From the NCBI GenBank assembly GCA_031213475.1, contig JARUPZ010000011.1:1550001-1614000 (forward strand): 64,000 nt of DNA, in the 5' to 3' direction. Source of the stretch: Nereocystis luetkeana (taxonomy: Eukaryota; Sar; Phaeophyceae; Laminariales; Laminariaceae). This document shows positions 21,533 through 32,585 of this stretch, in pieces. Each line of letters starts with the position of its first letter. The stretch's first letter is position 1. The notes under the pieces were generated by a model. It searched no databases and was not told the DNA's origin. It saw nothing but the letters and a program-made list of their open reading frames with translations. A program made the position numbers and the translations under genes.

Positions 21533-22013
21533 TCTTCCTTTATCTATGAATATTTGGGTAAAAAGCTGAGTGGTCTTTATCCTTGTCTCTGGCTGTTGAC
21601 GTATTTGTTCGGTGCAAGATGTGCGTGACTTGGCTGTAAAGAAGATACAACGATGAAAAGCTGAAAAAGATGAAATGCCAATGTCTCCACACAAATAGCA
21701 GTAGATTGGAAAAGACGGTTTGTAAATTGTAGTTTGTGTAGGGAGAAGGCGTGCGGTATGACTGACCTACAGCTACAGCTACAGTACAGGGAGAGGTGAT
21801 GTAAGGTGATGACCGCATCTTGCTCTGAGTGAGAATCATGAGATGACCACGCGACAGCGCCACAGCCAGGCGAGGCCCCACAGGCACACGCCGACTCGCA
21901 CCCGGCACAAAGCACAAGGCTCTCCCAATCCGAAAAAAAAACCAACGTCACTAAGGGAGGGGTATTCATTGTCATACGGGGAGGGGGCAAGGAGGGGAGG
22001 GAGGGGGGGGGGG

Positions 22014-22218
22014 TACTCGATATCATGCGTGGCCGTAGTCGTATAACTATATAACCTCGCATCTCTACGTACAGGAGTAGTGCGAGGACGGAGCACGTCG
22101 GGTTTTCACCGACCAGGCAAGCATTGCTTGCGCCAAGCGCGAAGCGCCATGAAGTGTCCTGCGAGTCACATGAAGGGTGAGCTGTATCCTACTAAGGACA
22201 GCTTGTGAGGTGGACTTG
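22014..22218 (+). repeat. Family D repeat
   Basis: It follows a G-rich run and reads TACTCGATATCATGCGTGGC, TTTTCACCGACCAGGCAAGC, GCGCGAAGCGCCATGA-type and TCACATGAAGGGTGAGCTG. Copies lie at 48801, 52688 (both minus) and 59071 (plus). Its first 30 bases also occur inside the SINE at 14878, so it is probably another SINE tail. Confidence 0.75.
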
Positions 22219-22219
22219 T

Positions 22220-23600
22220 ACACGGATGACAGAATAAAGGAGTGTGGGGTATGCATGCACACCGCATACGGGTACGTATGTATATATTATACCTGGTACA
22301 TATCTACGGGGGCAGCAGTAATCGGAGGACTTGCAAAACAGCAGCACAGCAGGAGTATCTGGTATATTGTTGCTCCTGGTATCATTAGGTAACTGCCATA
22401 GAGGCAGTACGTACGTTAGTGACGGGTAAGGGAGGTCGCGACGGCGCCTTATTCCTGTATTTTGATGGACGTGGTAAAAGACCCCCTATTAATAGTGTAT
22501 ACAACTGTAGTGTATATATAAAAGTACCATGGTACCATATATTATTAGTATGTTCGTAATGATCAATGTTGTAAGTTGACTCGAGAGGCGGGAAGAGGGA
22601 AATAAAAAGATGGAACGTTCCGCAAAACTGTAAGTTGTGTTCGGTTTTGTACACGTACCAACGTTGCGCTTTCCCTGTGGTGATGATGCTTTCATATATA
22701 AAAGTCGTCGCATTCTTTGTACCCAGCAGTCTACAAATTAATACTCGAAGTCACAAGTCGTGTCATTACCAGGTACCTGTTATATAATATGATGGCTACC
22801 TGGTATGTGATACGAACACGAGCCAGGAAGATTGGACTTTAGTGAACGACCAGGAGAATCTGGAGCGTGGTATTTATGGATTTATTTTTCATGCGTAGTA
22901 GTGCAGTAGTACACCGCTGTCCGCTGCTCCTCCTCCTCTTCTGATGCTGCTGCTGTCTGCAAGCAATGCTGGGGGGGCAAAGTTGGTTGATTTCAGAGTA
23001 AATGTTATTGGTGCGCATTGCTTTGGTCTTTCATCTTACACGGCTCATCTTTCGTGCTTCTTCTCCATACTGCGTACCATATTTTAATATGGAAGCGTTA
23101 CGTGTCATATATTTTTTTTTTTTTTTTTTTCGTGTCATATAGCTACTCGTATCTCGTTCTCGTATAAACAGCAACATTTACGCGATGTGCGTAAATAGTC
23201 CTTACGAGGTATTTAATTAGAAGACTACTGCTGCTGTACTCGTATTGTTGGATGCTTTGCTCGGCGTGTATACTTGGATGCGTTTTTTTTCATGTTTTGA
23301 TGTTTTCCTCACACACCTCTACGTACACAGCAGTATCCATATATAACCCATGAGCTGGTCGTTTTACTTTTAGGGGCTATTAATAGTGTTCCTTCGATAC
23401 ACCGGTATATATTTTTATTTTTCGATCTCGTTGATAGTTTTGTCGCTGATCAATATCATATCATTCGTTCATACCTACGTACGTATTGCCATTATGCACT
23501 CGTAATAACAGTACCATGATATCAATAGTAGTCTCAAGTGGTGGAGGCGCGGCGCCCGAACGTTTCGACGTGTACGAGTACGTCGTACGTAACGCTTTCA
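22220..23600. other. Unassigned stretch
   Basis: Contains a T22 run (23111-23132), TACCWGGTA at 22290, 22767 and 22797, and TATTAATA near 22487 and 23377. No gene. Confidence 0.4.
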
Positions 23601-23609
23601 ACTTTTTTT

Positions 23610-23815
23610 TTCTCTCCCTGCTCATTTTCGTCACTCTTCTTTTCTCTCCCCCTCCTGTTCTCAGTAATCGTCGTAACTCAGATCCAGGGTCACAAAGCAA
23701 AACAGGCTTACCTCTCTCCTCCTGCCCACTACGGCGGTTCATGCCTTGCATTATTTTATCGCGATGAGGCTTCATTCAGCCCTTTCCTCCTTCGTCGACT
23801 CTCGTCTAATTGCTA
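23610..23815 (-). repeat. SINE family C body, head missing
   Basis: On the minus strand it has TCGACGAAGGAGG, ATCGCGATAAAATAATG, GGATCTGAGTTACGACG and a purine-rich end. The poly-A end has degraded into the T-rich stretch at 23603. Confidence 0.75.
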
Positions 23816-24029
23816 ACTTTATATACCTGGTGCATACATACATGTATAATGGGTGGCGGATAGAAGCTTGCGTGGAACGTGCAAACGTGGCCAAGCTATG
23901 TATGTCAACGTGGTGATCGCAACCTTTCGATCTTCCGATCCTCCGATACGCAAGCCATCCATGGCGTCCATCGATCCGATTGGCCAAGAAGCCAAGTCAG
24001 AACGAGCATGATGTTACCATCTTGTTCCC

Positions 24030-24570
24030 GAGGGCATTGCTCGGGACGCCTTTTCTACTCCGGGACGATATCCCGCGGTACTCAGCCACCACGGGACTAA
24101 ACGGTACCAGGCACCACTAGTTATACTGGAGTCTGGCCACCGCGGGAAGTGTTTGTACGGGGACGGAATTTCCCCTTTTCTGTGGCGTGGGAGCGGGATA
24201 GAATTTGTGCGGTACGCGGGATTTCTGGCTGGCTTCGACTGCTGTGCAGTGCATCCGACACCTTCAAACACCTCGTAAAAAAACGTGACCCAATTTTGTT
24301 CGTTGGGGTTTCAGCGGGGAGCTGTAGCTGTCCGGAAGTGGCGTGCAAATTTTCAGTTGGGGAGTTTTTTTCTTGTCTATTCTTGTGCGGGACGTGTTCG
24401 TGCGGGAACGTGATTTTGTCATCTGTGCGGGACACGTTTGTGCGGGAAGGAACTTTCCCGTTGTGTGCGGGATGCGTTTGTGCGGGCACGGGATTGCACA
24501 TTTCTCACGGGACCACTGGATTATCCCGAATCCCGCACAAAACCGCGGGAACAATCCCGGGAATGCCCTG
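24030..24570. repeat. Field of GTGCGGGA / TCCCGCAC words
   Basis: CGGGA or TCCCG occurs more than 20 times in 540 bp, often as TTTGTGCGGGA, at irregular spacing and in both orientations (for example GATATCCCGCGG at 24068 and AATCCCGCACAAAACCGCGG near 24528). No coding frame fits. Not a simple microsatellite. Confidence 0.7.
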
Positions 24571-24633
24571 TTTTTTCACTTTGCATCGTCATGTTCGGGT
24601 TTGAATCAGATGGCGTACTTTGTACGAAAATGA

Positions 24634-24644
<11 letters not shown>

Positions 24645-24667
<23 letters not shown>

Positions 24668-24999
24668 TTTCCATCCCATTTATTATCTTCGCACATCTTC
24701 TTCTCTCTCTCCTTCCAACTCGTAACTCAGATCCGGGGTCACATAGCAGGCTCTCTTCTCCCCCCTTCCCGCTACGGTACGTGCCTTCATTTTTATCGCG
24801 AGAAGATTTCAGCCTTTTCTTCCCTCGTCGACTCGCATCGAATTGTGCCTACCCACGCTGCAAGGCGCTCTCAACAATTGAATCCCTTTTTTTATTTTTG
24901 CAAATAAAGTCAAAGTCCGACCCTCCTAGGGCTCGAACCCAGGACTCAAACAAGTAGAATTCGAGGTTAACCACTTGAACCACCGGGGCGACCGGCTAT
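24645..24999 (-). repeat. Complete tRNA-headed SINE (family C)
   Basis: Read on the minus strand from 24999: a tRNA-like head with A-box-like GGTGGTTCAAGTGG and B-box GGGTTCGAGCCC about 40 bp apart. The body follows: GAGTCGACGAGGGAAG, GGCTGAAATCTTCTCGCGAT, AAAAATGAAGGCACGTACCG, a G-rich stretch, GTGACCCCGGATCTGAGTTA and AAATGGGATGG, then a poly-A tail of about 20 bases (T run at 24650-24670) ending in a (TA)n tract. Head, body and tail make this the reference copy. It encodes no protein and would need LINE machinery to move. Confidence 0.88.
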
Positions 25000-25043
25000 G
25001 ACGGTATACGTTCGTACAGATATCGATTATTCTACGTATTAAA

Positions 25044-25182
25044 TACCAGGTACCTGGTACCAGGTAAGCAGTAGTACTTACGCCTGTACCTGGTACTCTT
25101 GTACCTGGTACCTGGTATGCATGAAATATACCAAGTACGAGGGTATATACACGAACCACGAATACTATCATAGTACCTGGTA
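25044..25182. repeat. Cluster of TACCWGGTA micro-motifs
   Basis: Seven exact copies in under 140 bp. At 25044-25066 three follow head to tail, each sharing a TA with the next (TACCAGGTACCTGGTA and on). At 25102-25117 two more are fused in the same way. Sharing of TA is what sequential events at TA sites would leave. Confidence 0.9.
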
Positions 25183-25379
25183 CCAGTACGTGGTACCTGA
25201 TAGTTTATACATACCAGAGGTACACTATTAATAGCAGCAGTAGTATTAATAGTGTACAGCAGTGTACATACAGACTACCTGTAATATTAAGGTATGGCAG
25301 CAGTAGTTGCTGCGGTGCCTCCCACATGTTTTTTTTTTCGCTTTTTTTCTGTATGGTACGAGGCTTTGTACAAGACTCT

Positions 25380-26110
25380 AGTGGGCATGCCTCAAACGGT
25401 TCGGCCCGGAGCTAAACGATATGAAGATGGGCCCGCGTAGTCTGAAAGCCCGCATGTTGAAGGCCGAGGTGATTGAGACCCTGCTGTACGCATGTGTGAT
25501 GTGGACTCTCAGTGCGCAACACTTCGCCAGGCTCTGATCGGTGCGCCACAATGTCCTCCTGTGGGTCATTGGCTTCCAGCGCCGACGACGTGACGACTAC
25601 ACGACCCTTTCGACGCGAAGGCCCTGAAGAAGGCAGGATTCGAGAGCATCGTAACGACCGTCCGTAAACGCAGGCTCTTCTTTGCGGGGGTCGTGGCACG
25701 GCAAAACAAGGGGCGATGACCCAGCCGGGCGATGTTCGTGACGATGGCCGATGGGGAGGGCCAGAGACCGGGAGGGCAGCCAAAGACTTTGGCATAGATG
25801 CCTTGTTGAAGACCTCAAGGTGTTTCGAGCCACCGAGGGGTCGACGGAACATACCTCGTTGGTAGAGGCCGCCGTGTGGATCGTTGCAGCAAAAGAAGAG
25901 GGCAGGTGGTACCGCGGGTTCCTCAAAGCAGCCGAACGCCACATGGTCAAGTGGCACAAGGATGAGCCGGAGCTGAGCAGACAGCGCCATACTCCAGAGA
26001 ATGGGAGGGGGGGGGGGAACAACAGCCGTAAGGAAACCGCGGTTGACTAAAGCAAGCAGGAAGGAGAAAGCCGACAGGGTAGCAAGGTACCTGTCTGCGT
26101 TACTCGTACC
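25380..26110 (+). pseudogene. LINE C-terminal region (copy 2), frameshifted
   Basis: Residues LKARMLKAEVIETLLYACVM and WTLSAQHFARL (about 25440-25530) are the region that copy 1 has lost. They are followed in shifting frames by KALKKAGFESIVTTVRKRRL and FFAGVVARQ (about 25620-25705), a segment with the GGQPKT word, and KEEGRWYRGFLKAAERHMVK (about 25890-25950), then a short glycine run and KADRVARYLSA. Stops and frame changes make it non-functional. The opposite strand is open for 332 codons, which I treat as an antisense accident. Confidence 0.85.
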
Positions 26111-26114
26111 ATAA

Positions 26115-26660
26115 ACTGCTGCGGCTGCTTCGAATGCGAGGCGGTTGTGTTTTGCATTTCGTTTCATTTTTTCCCTTCGGTCCTTATTCTTGTCACATAA
26201 AAGGAATGTGGTTCTTTCTTTATTTCTGTTTTGCTTTTGATTCCTGTTGTACTGCCCATGGCTCCCTCCCTCCGGGAGGCACGGCACCGATGCTACATAC
26301 AGCCCCTCGTATTTTTGTAGTTCATTTATTTTGTTGTGGTTGTTTCTTGCTTTCGTTTTTCCCTGTCCTTCCGTACGTGAATTTCTCTCTTTCTTCTTTT
26401 TTTTCCCCATTTGTTTTTCTTCTTGTGCTTATGAGAGGAAGGAAGCCTTGTTGCGTGGATGGATGAGGATCCTTTTTTGTTTGTTTTGTATCGCCTGACG
26501 CGTCCCCTCAGGGAGTGGGGAACGGTTGACGAAAACTCGGTATCTTTTTTCTGGGGATCATGCTCGTATACGTAGAGTTTTTGGTTTTGTTCCTTACCGG
26601 TAGAGTTTTATCTACTCTTCTTTGTAGCCCAAACCCACGAAATGCTTCTCGTTACTCTCA
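26115..26660 (+). other. T-rich stretch after LINE copy 2, probable 3' UTR
   Basis: A pyrimidine-rich sequence directly after the LINE C-terminus, like the one after 3756. No poly-A end or target duplication can be fixed. Confidence 0.5.
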
Positions 26661-26866
26661 CCAACCGTGAAAAGCCGAGCTCGCTACCCAAGTAAATCAG
26701 TGCTTGAGCATTTACGTGACTACAGCGGTATATTCAATGTTCAAGTGAAGAATGAGCGTTACTACAGTATTCATATTATTGATAACAGTATTAATAGTAC
26801 CTGGTACACAACACGCGAAAACACGTCGGAAAAGATAGTATTAATAGCTAGTAGTATCAATAGTAC

Positions 26867-26972
26867 TGACGGGGGGGGCATAGTAAATAGGACCAACTAT
26901 TGTTGGTAAATATAGGGGAATATATGGGTTTTTGTCTGTACCGTGGGTCCTATTTACTATGACCCCCCGTAG
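26867..26972. mobile_element. Family A MITE
   Basis: ACGGGGGGGCATAGTAAATAGG at the left and CCTATTTACTATGACCCCCC at the right. Both termini are worn and follow a TACT/AGTA context. Confidence 0.88.
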
Positions 26973-27087
26973 TATTATAATGAGCACTCGTATCACAGGT
27001 GGCCGGGATCCTCCGCCCGTACACAACGCGAAGTATGTGCGTCGGGAAGTATTTTATGGAGACATTACAACAATGAATATAGCAATG

Positions 27088-27265
27088 CCACGACTCGACG
27101 CAGGAAGCAAGGGCTGAAGTCTTCTCTAATAAAAATGAAGGCACGAACCGATGTGGGGAGGGGGGGGAGGTTAGCCTATATGACCCCGGATCTGAGTTAC
27201 GACCCCCATCACTTCCGTATTTTTTTCCCCTGGTCGACTCGCGCCGAACCGTGCGCAACAGTTTA
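27088..27265 (+). repeat. SINE family C body joined to an inverted piece
   Basis: From 27088 to about 27215 the plus strand carries CGACTCGACG, AGGGCTGAAGTCTTCTC, AAAAATGAAGGCACG and CCCCGGATCTGAGTTACGAC. From about 27225 the next bases (CCCCTGGTCGACTCGCG) belong to the same family in the opposite orientation. This is a rearranged copy. Confidence 0.7.
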
Positions 27266-27313
27266 GGGCACAGACGGTGCTAGGCCTATATTTGTTACAG
27301 CACTACAGCAGTA

Positions 27314-27432
27314 TTACGGGGGACTATAGTAAATAGGGCCAAATATTGTTGGTAAAAATAGGTAAATATATACCTGGTATGTTTTTGTGTGTAACGTAGG
27401 TCCTACCATGTATTCAATATGGCCCTCCGTAA
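27314..27432. mobile_element. Family A MITE with a TACCTGGTA insertion
   Basis: Where relatives read AAATATATAGGTTTT or AAATATATATGTTTT, this copy has AAATATATACCTGGTATGTTTT; the extra bases are at 27371-27379. Outer ends TATTACGGG and CCGTAATA are intact. Confidence 0.92.
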
Positions 27433-27949
27433 TAGTATTCGTCGATTGCCGCTATTTCATACCGGGAAGAAAAAACGGCGGGATTGTAACTCACGCAATC
27501 GACCTCAGAAGTCACGAGGTTAATATTAATAGTCCGTCGGGGCGACTGTTTCCCAGCACCAGCGTGTGTGCTGTAGTTCGTATGATGTGATATTTGTTTA
27601 GACTGCGTACAGCGGTGTACTCGTACGAACTTGATTCATGTCGTAGGATGACGAGTATTGGTGTGTCAAGGGCATACCGGCCGATGCCATGCTCCGACAA
27701 GTTGGTTGATCTCACTGGATTCTGCTTTCTACAACCACGTGAGAGCAAGAATCATCTGGTCAGAAAAAAGTGCTTGCGCGCTTGCTATACTCACCACAAG
27801 TAATACCTGGTATATTGTATCCCAGGTACATTATATATTACATATTATATGGTCCACTCCAAAGTGCTACAGCAGTACTTCAGCAGTATATTTACCAGAG
27901 GTATAGATGTACGGTACTCGCTTACCAGCAACTTTCCACAGGTGCTCCA

Positions 27950-28690
27950 GTACCTGGGAGTAAATTGGAGTGTTTCCGAGATACGATACTTCAAGTAGTG
28001 TACCCGCAGTATTTGAGTTTTATTTGCGGGATACTGCGAGTACTCGCGGTGCTTTAACACGTTGTACTGCGGATACTGCCACGCTCGCAGTAATGGGGTC
28101 CAATGTTGTCGAACGCGGATGTGCTTCAAGTATTTCTGGGTGCTGCTGTACTGCGGGTACCGCGAAGTACTGGCGGTATTTCGTCCGTTGGTGTTGCGAG
28201 CACTCCGGAGTACCAAGACCCTCTCAATGTGCGCAGCAGCAGACTTGTATTAAGAGCACGAGGTATACTTGGACCATCTGTGTTCCGTTTCGATACTCTC
28301 CCCCCCATTTAATTGCAGAAAGTACTCCCGACTGACCATTCGAGTGGGTGCTGGAGCAGATTACTTTCGGGGGGGGGTCAACTGTACTACTTAGAGCACT
28401 GACCGTATTTCGGGAGTAACAACTGGGAGTATTTACGGATTCAATACTCTTCAGTACTCCAGGTACCTGGTATTTCGGAGGTTTGCATTAGTGCGGGTAC
28501 TGTTTGTACTCGGGGTTCTGTACTGCCCATACTCCCATTACTCGCAGTATTTTGGCCTTCAGTATGGCACCATTCACACTCCCGGTACTCGCAGTATTTA
28601 GGCCGCCAGAACTGAACTATTATCAGCACTCGGAGTACGTTTTTGTACTCGGTACTCGGCACGCCTGTACTCGGAGAATGAAGCATGTTG
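27950..28690. repeat. Field of GTACTCGCAGTATTT-like words
   Basis: Words such as TACTCGCAGTATTT (28544, 28584), TACCCGCAGTATTTGAG (28001), TACTGCGGGTACCGCG (28149), CACTCGGAGTACG (28628) and TACTCGGTACTCGG recur more than 20 times in both orientations over 740 bp. Spacing is irregular and no phase holds, so it is neither a simple tandem repeat nor coding. Confidence 0.7.
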
Positions 28691-28699
28691 GGAGCATCT

Positions 28700-29410
28700 G
28701 TACGATTTTCTCGCAGCTTCGGCTTCGATGAGCTTCTCATCAACCCCCTTCCTAACTTGGGTTCTTCATGCTGCTGGGTACCACGTAGTATACACACACA
28801 TAAAAAAAAAAACAAGAGAAGGAAGCACCTCAGCTGTAAGGTCGAAAATTCGAAATTTCCTCGAAACTCGTATCAGCAAAGTTGGTGTGATATTGCCTTG
28901 TACTGACACATACCTACACTAAGATCAAAGCGTGCTACTGCTGTACGGGCTACGGGGTGTGTTGCGTTTTACGAGCAGTAGAGTGGTCTACCGTTACAAA
29001 CTCTGACAAGAGTAAAAAATGTGTTTTCCTTGTATAATACCAGGTACCATATTCGTATGCACAACTGTAGTGTATATCTGGAAATTATACTATTAATTAT
29101 AATATTGGCAATGGTACTTGAGTCTCTAGTCCTTCAGCCTTGGGCCTACCTGGTACCTTATAATGCTGCCTGTACTGGGGCGTGAAACTCGTGTTGTACG
29201 ATAACGCCGTAGCCATTGCCGGTAAGTTGCTGTACCTTCTGGGCTACTCCTGTAGGCCAGTGTGGTACAGGCAGTATTTAGAAACTCAGAATGTTTTCGC
29301 AATGGATATAATACCAGGTGTCGTTGCATCGGGCAAAAATCGTAGCGGCCGCGGGAGCGTTTACCTGCATTTTCACAATGTCAGCCCCTCAAGATGTATT
29401 AATAGTATAC
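28700..29410. other. Unassigned stretch
   Basis: Micro-motifs at 29038 and 29147; no gene or named repeat. Confidence 0.4.
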
Positions 29411-29415
29411 GGCGG

Positions 29416-29522
29416 TTAACCCTTTTAGGACTGCAGTCTCGCTTGGGAGACAATTGGGGACATATCACTCGGAATTTGAGTGGTTTGTCCCCAAAACGGG
29501 ACTGGAGTTCTAAAAGGGTTAA
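29416..29522. mobile_element. Family B MITE
   Basis: TTAACCCTTTTAGGACTGCA at the left and TTCTAAAAGGGTTAA at the right, both TTAA-flanked. The left arm has a duplicated GGGGACA word near the centre (AGACAATTGGGGACATA). Confidence 0.92.
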
Positions 29523-29591
29523 TACGTAGGGAAGACTTCGTACCAACGTGGTTCATAAAGGTGATTATTTGTGTGTACGACGAACTTCGAA

Positions 29592-29625
29592 GTTGTTGTT
29601 GCTGTTCTCACATTAACTCTCAGTC
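29592..29625 (-). repeat. (AAC)n-tailed repeat end
   Basis: GTTGTTGTTGCTGTTCTCAC then ATTAACTCTCA is the reverse complement of the tail found inside the family A copy at 44355 (GTTAATGTGAGAACAACAAC). Confidence 0.6.
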
Positions 29626-30077
29626 AAGGATCCGGGGTGTATCATGTGTGTAGAAGATCATGTATCACAAGTATGTCATTCGTGTATCGTACACACTCTC
29701 TCTTTGTCAACCTTCCCGACTTCGTTTGCTGGATTGAGCAACCTGTGCCTACCTGCCTCATGTACGTATGATGATGAAGATGATGTTCTCACATTATTAA
29801 TAGCTCACCTGCCTGAAATAATGCCCGTGGTCACGAAACAGGCCGTAACAAAATGCAAATCGACGGCAGAAAACAAAAAAAGCACGAAATAGTGCGCGCG
29901 GCAGTATCGTACCTGCCCGTATATACTATACAGAGTACTAGGAGTATTGTACAGTAGCTGTGCCTGGCAAATTTACTCACAGCGATAGTACGGGGACAGA
30001 TACTACTAATAGCACACCTCAACTACATGCGCATGCTGCTGTGCCCCCCGATGATCCCGCAAGCTCATGGCGTGGTA

Positions 30078-30188
30078 TTACGGGGGACCATAGTTAATAG
30101 GACCTGTGGTACACATCAAAACCTACCAGTATATATTTAACCATTTTTACCAACAATATTTGGTCCTGTTAACTATGGTCCCCCGTAA
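30078..30188. mobile_element. Family A MITE with a CCAGTA insertion
   Basis: AAAACCTACCAGTATATATT replaces AAAACCTATATATT: six extra bases forming TACCAGTA at 30124-30131. TA flanks both ends. Confidence 0.92.
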
Positions 30189-30307
30189 TAGTAAGACGTT
30201 ATCTATGGTGGCATGCGCTCATGCCTATGGATCTATCTACTGTTGTACCAGGTATAATGGATGGACCATTGCGCTGTTCTTGGTTGTTTGTCTGGTTTCG
30301 TATTTCA

Positions 30308-30405
30308 AAAGCCTTTTAGGACCGCAGTCGCGTTTCGAGGACAAACTACTTGAAATCTGAGTGGTTTGTCCCCCAAAATTATATCTGCAGTTCTAAAAGG
30401 GTTAA
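30308..30405. mobile_element. Family B MITE
   Basis: CCTTTTAGGACCGCAGTCGCG at the left, TGCAGTTCTAAAAGGGTTAA at the right. The left TTAA has decayed to CAAAAG. Part of the right arm is diverged (CCCAAAATTATATCTGCAG). Confidence 0.88.
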
Positions 30406-31085
30406 TTGGTTCTGGTTTGGTTGTCCGCCTCCCTCAATCAATTGTGTGTATTGGGTGTTCGGCACTTCGGACGCAAAACAACACCTACTTTCCAAAAATG
30501 AAAAAAAACCCCGAAAAATATGAAAATATGCTTGAAAATGCACTCCCACGACGAGTTTTGAGCGATTGAAACTTGAAACTTGAAAAGGGCGTCACCGACG
30601 GAGGATCTCCACCCGGAGATGCTTGTTGCGGCGTATGATACAAACAGGCTGCTGCTCGCTGTCTTCGGTCTCCAGTCTCCAGTCTCCAGCCACTCGAAGT
30701 CGTCTGACTTTACCATTTGCAAAGCTTAAACCAGAATACTCCTGGAATGCATACCCTATCATACCTGGCACCGTACGAGCTGGTCATAACTCTTGACTCA
30801 TGAACGCCGACGAACTACAGACAGTAGACCGAGATACGTACGCTTATCCTGCTATTCGGACAATTACTGCGCTTCTGCACATCCTTAGCACAATCTGGCT
30901 GGTTGCTTCTTCGATGATTTTGCGTTTTCCTTTGTACGAGTACAATACTTGTGTCGAGGGACACGCAAAAGACTCTCAAAAGTGCTTTTCTTCGTGTGGG
31001 GGGGGCAAAATCAGCAAAAACTTGCGTAGCATCACATGTACCGACCAGATCACGCTAACATTTGCTGGGTACGTTGATGACGGTC
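30406..31085. other. Unassigned stretch
   Basis: No recognised feature. CTCCAGTCTCCAGTCTCCAG near 30669 is a small tandem repeat. Confidence 0.4.
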
Positions 31086-31087
31086 TC

Positions 31088-31172
31088 CTAATCCTTTTAG
31101 TGCTGCGGTCCCGTTTTGGGGACGAACTACTTAGAGTTTGAGTGATTTGTCCCCAACACGGGACTGACTGAC
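31088..31172. mobile_element. Family B MITE, right end lost
   Basis: TAATCCTTTTAGTGCTGCGG through GTCCCCAACACGGGACTGAC, then the sequence departs (ACTGACTGCTGTAG) with no CTAAAGGG end. Confidence 0.82.
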
Positions 31173-31536
31173 TGCTGTAGTCCTTACTGTTCTACAAGGA
31201 AAGGTGGGGTGCTGGATGCTTTTTTATGTTCCAAGTTTCGTGGCGATAAAAAGTTGCAGCTGCAAAGGTGATTCTGATCCAAACTCAAGTAACTGAAGTG
31301 GAGGGTATATCGACGAAACAGGGAATACCACACCATTTTTTCCATTCAGTGGCTGATTTTTTTTACGCGTGATTCACTACCCTCATGCCTAGACGTCCAA
31401 AAGGGAACCTTTGTTTTTCGTTTTTTTTGCAGATATCGGCTAAAACCTAGGCCCGGTTTTGAAGAATACGTTCGTAATTTCCCGAAAAAAGAAAAAGGAA
31501 AAATGCTGCCCCCCCTTTGAACCTCCTCGTCAATGG

Positions 31537-31633
31537 TTAACCTTTTTAGGACTGCAATCCCGTTTGGGGGACAATCTACTTAGACGTTGACGGGTTTGTC
31601 CCCAAAACGGGACTGCGGTTCTAGACGGGTCAA
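31537..31633. mobile_element. Family B MITE
   Basis: TTAACCTTTTTAGGACTGCA at the left; right end GCGGTTCTAGACGGGTCAA, with the last TTAA changed to TCAA. Confidence 0.88.
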
Positions 31634-31639
31634 GCAAAC

Positions 31640-32470
31640 GACATACGACATACCTGGTACTAATATTTTTCAGTTTCTATCTCGCTAAAAGGAATGTGCT
31701 AATCGGCCTGCAAGCTTCAAGTTATTCGCCAGATCAGACCAGCTCGTAGCGACCTGGTATTTACACTGCACTGCTGCCTCTTCTGCTGCTGTTGCTGGTC
31801 TGCTGCTGTCAGTGCTACAGCAGCAGTATTCGTATGCTGCATCAGGTATAGGTGTAAGGCCGCCGACAGTCGGGGCAATGACGTCGACGACGTCACGACC
31901 GCTAGTCCATTTTTTTTCATGTTTTCGTCTTTTCGTGTCATGCCAGGAGTTTGATGATGCCCTCTGATATTATGGCGTTCTTCCTCCTGCTGGCGTGCCG
32001 ACGGAGCTTGAAGTACCCGATCACAACCTACAGAGGCCACTGCTGACTTCTGACGCTCTACTCTGGCTGTTCTACTCTATAGACTTTATCGGGTTTCTAC
32101 CAACTTGAGTTGACGTTTTCATATGTAAGGGGTACGGGGGGGAACGTAAAATAGGGAAACCAATCAGTTACGGTCACCCCTGATTGGTTGCGCGTTCAAA
32201 CGTTCACGCCCTTTTCACCATCCCTGGTATTCAAGCATATATATTATGGCGTGCTTCTCTACGGCTATATGGTATATTGGTATGAGTGATGAGTGATGAA
32301 GGATTGAGTTATTTCGATCGATATGTCGTGTATGCTTTTCTTGTCGCAGCCTTTCGATGTGTCGTGTGTGCTTTCTGATCCCCGTGCGTTATTTGTATTC
32401 TGTGCGTCATTTCAGTTCGTAATTGTTTATTTTCAGTATTTTTGTTCTTATTTTCTGCCCCCTGGCTCGT
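31640..32470. other. Unassigned stretch with a CCAAT pair
   Basis: AAACCAATCAG (about 32158) and CTGATTGGTTGCGCG (about 32183) repeat the arrangement seen near 9465. No gene start follows convincingly. Confidence 0.3.
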
Positions 32471-32475
32471 TTAGT

Positions 32476-32585
32476 CACTTCGCTTGCTTTTATTTTTCCC
32501 GTTAATTTGCGATTATTTGTTTTTTAAAGTGTTTTAGGGTCTGTCTCACTCAGCACAATTTGTGAACACATCAGTTGTGTCTGTA
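32476..32585 (+). repeat. LINE-tail-like repeat, unoccupied site
   Basis: CACTTCGCTTGCTTTTATTT, CCCGTTAATTTGCGATTATT and CTGTCTCACTCAGCACAATT match 32741-32962 in order. The stretch at about 4165-4240 is a more distant relative. It has no MITE at the TA where the second copy holds one. Confidence 0.7.

Noticed and set aside
25412..26410. 332-codon open frame on the minus strand
   Set aside because: It is antisense to LINE copy 2, whose plus-strand translation has clear LINE sequence; the tail of the frame runs through the T-rich 3' UTR. The length is a by-product of LINE codon composition.
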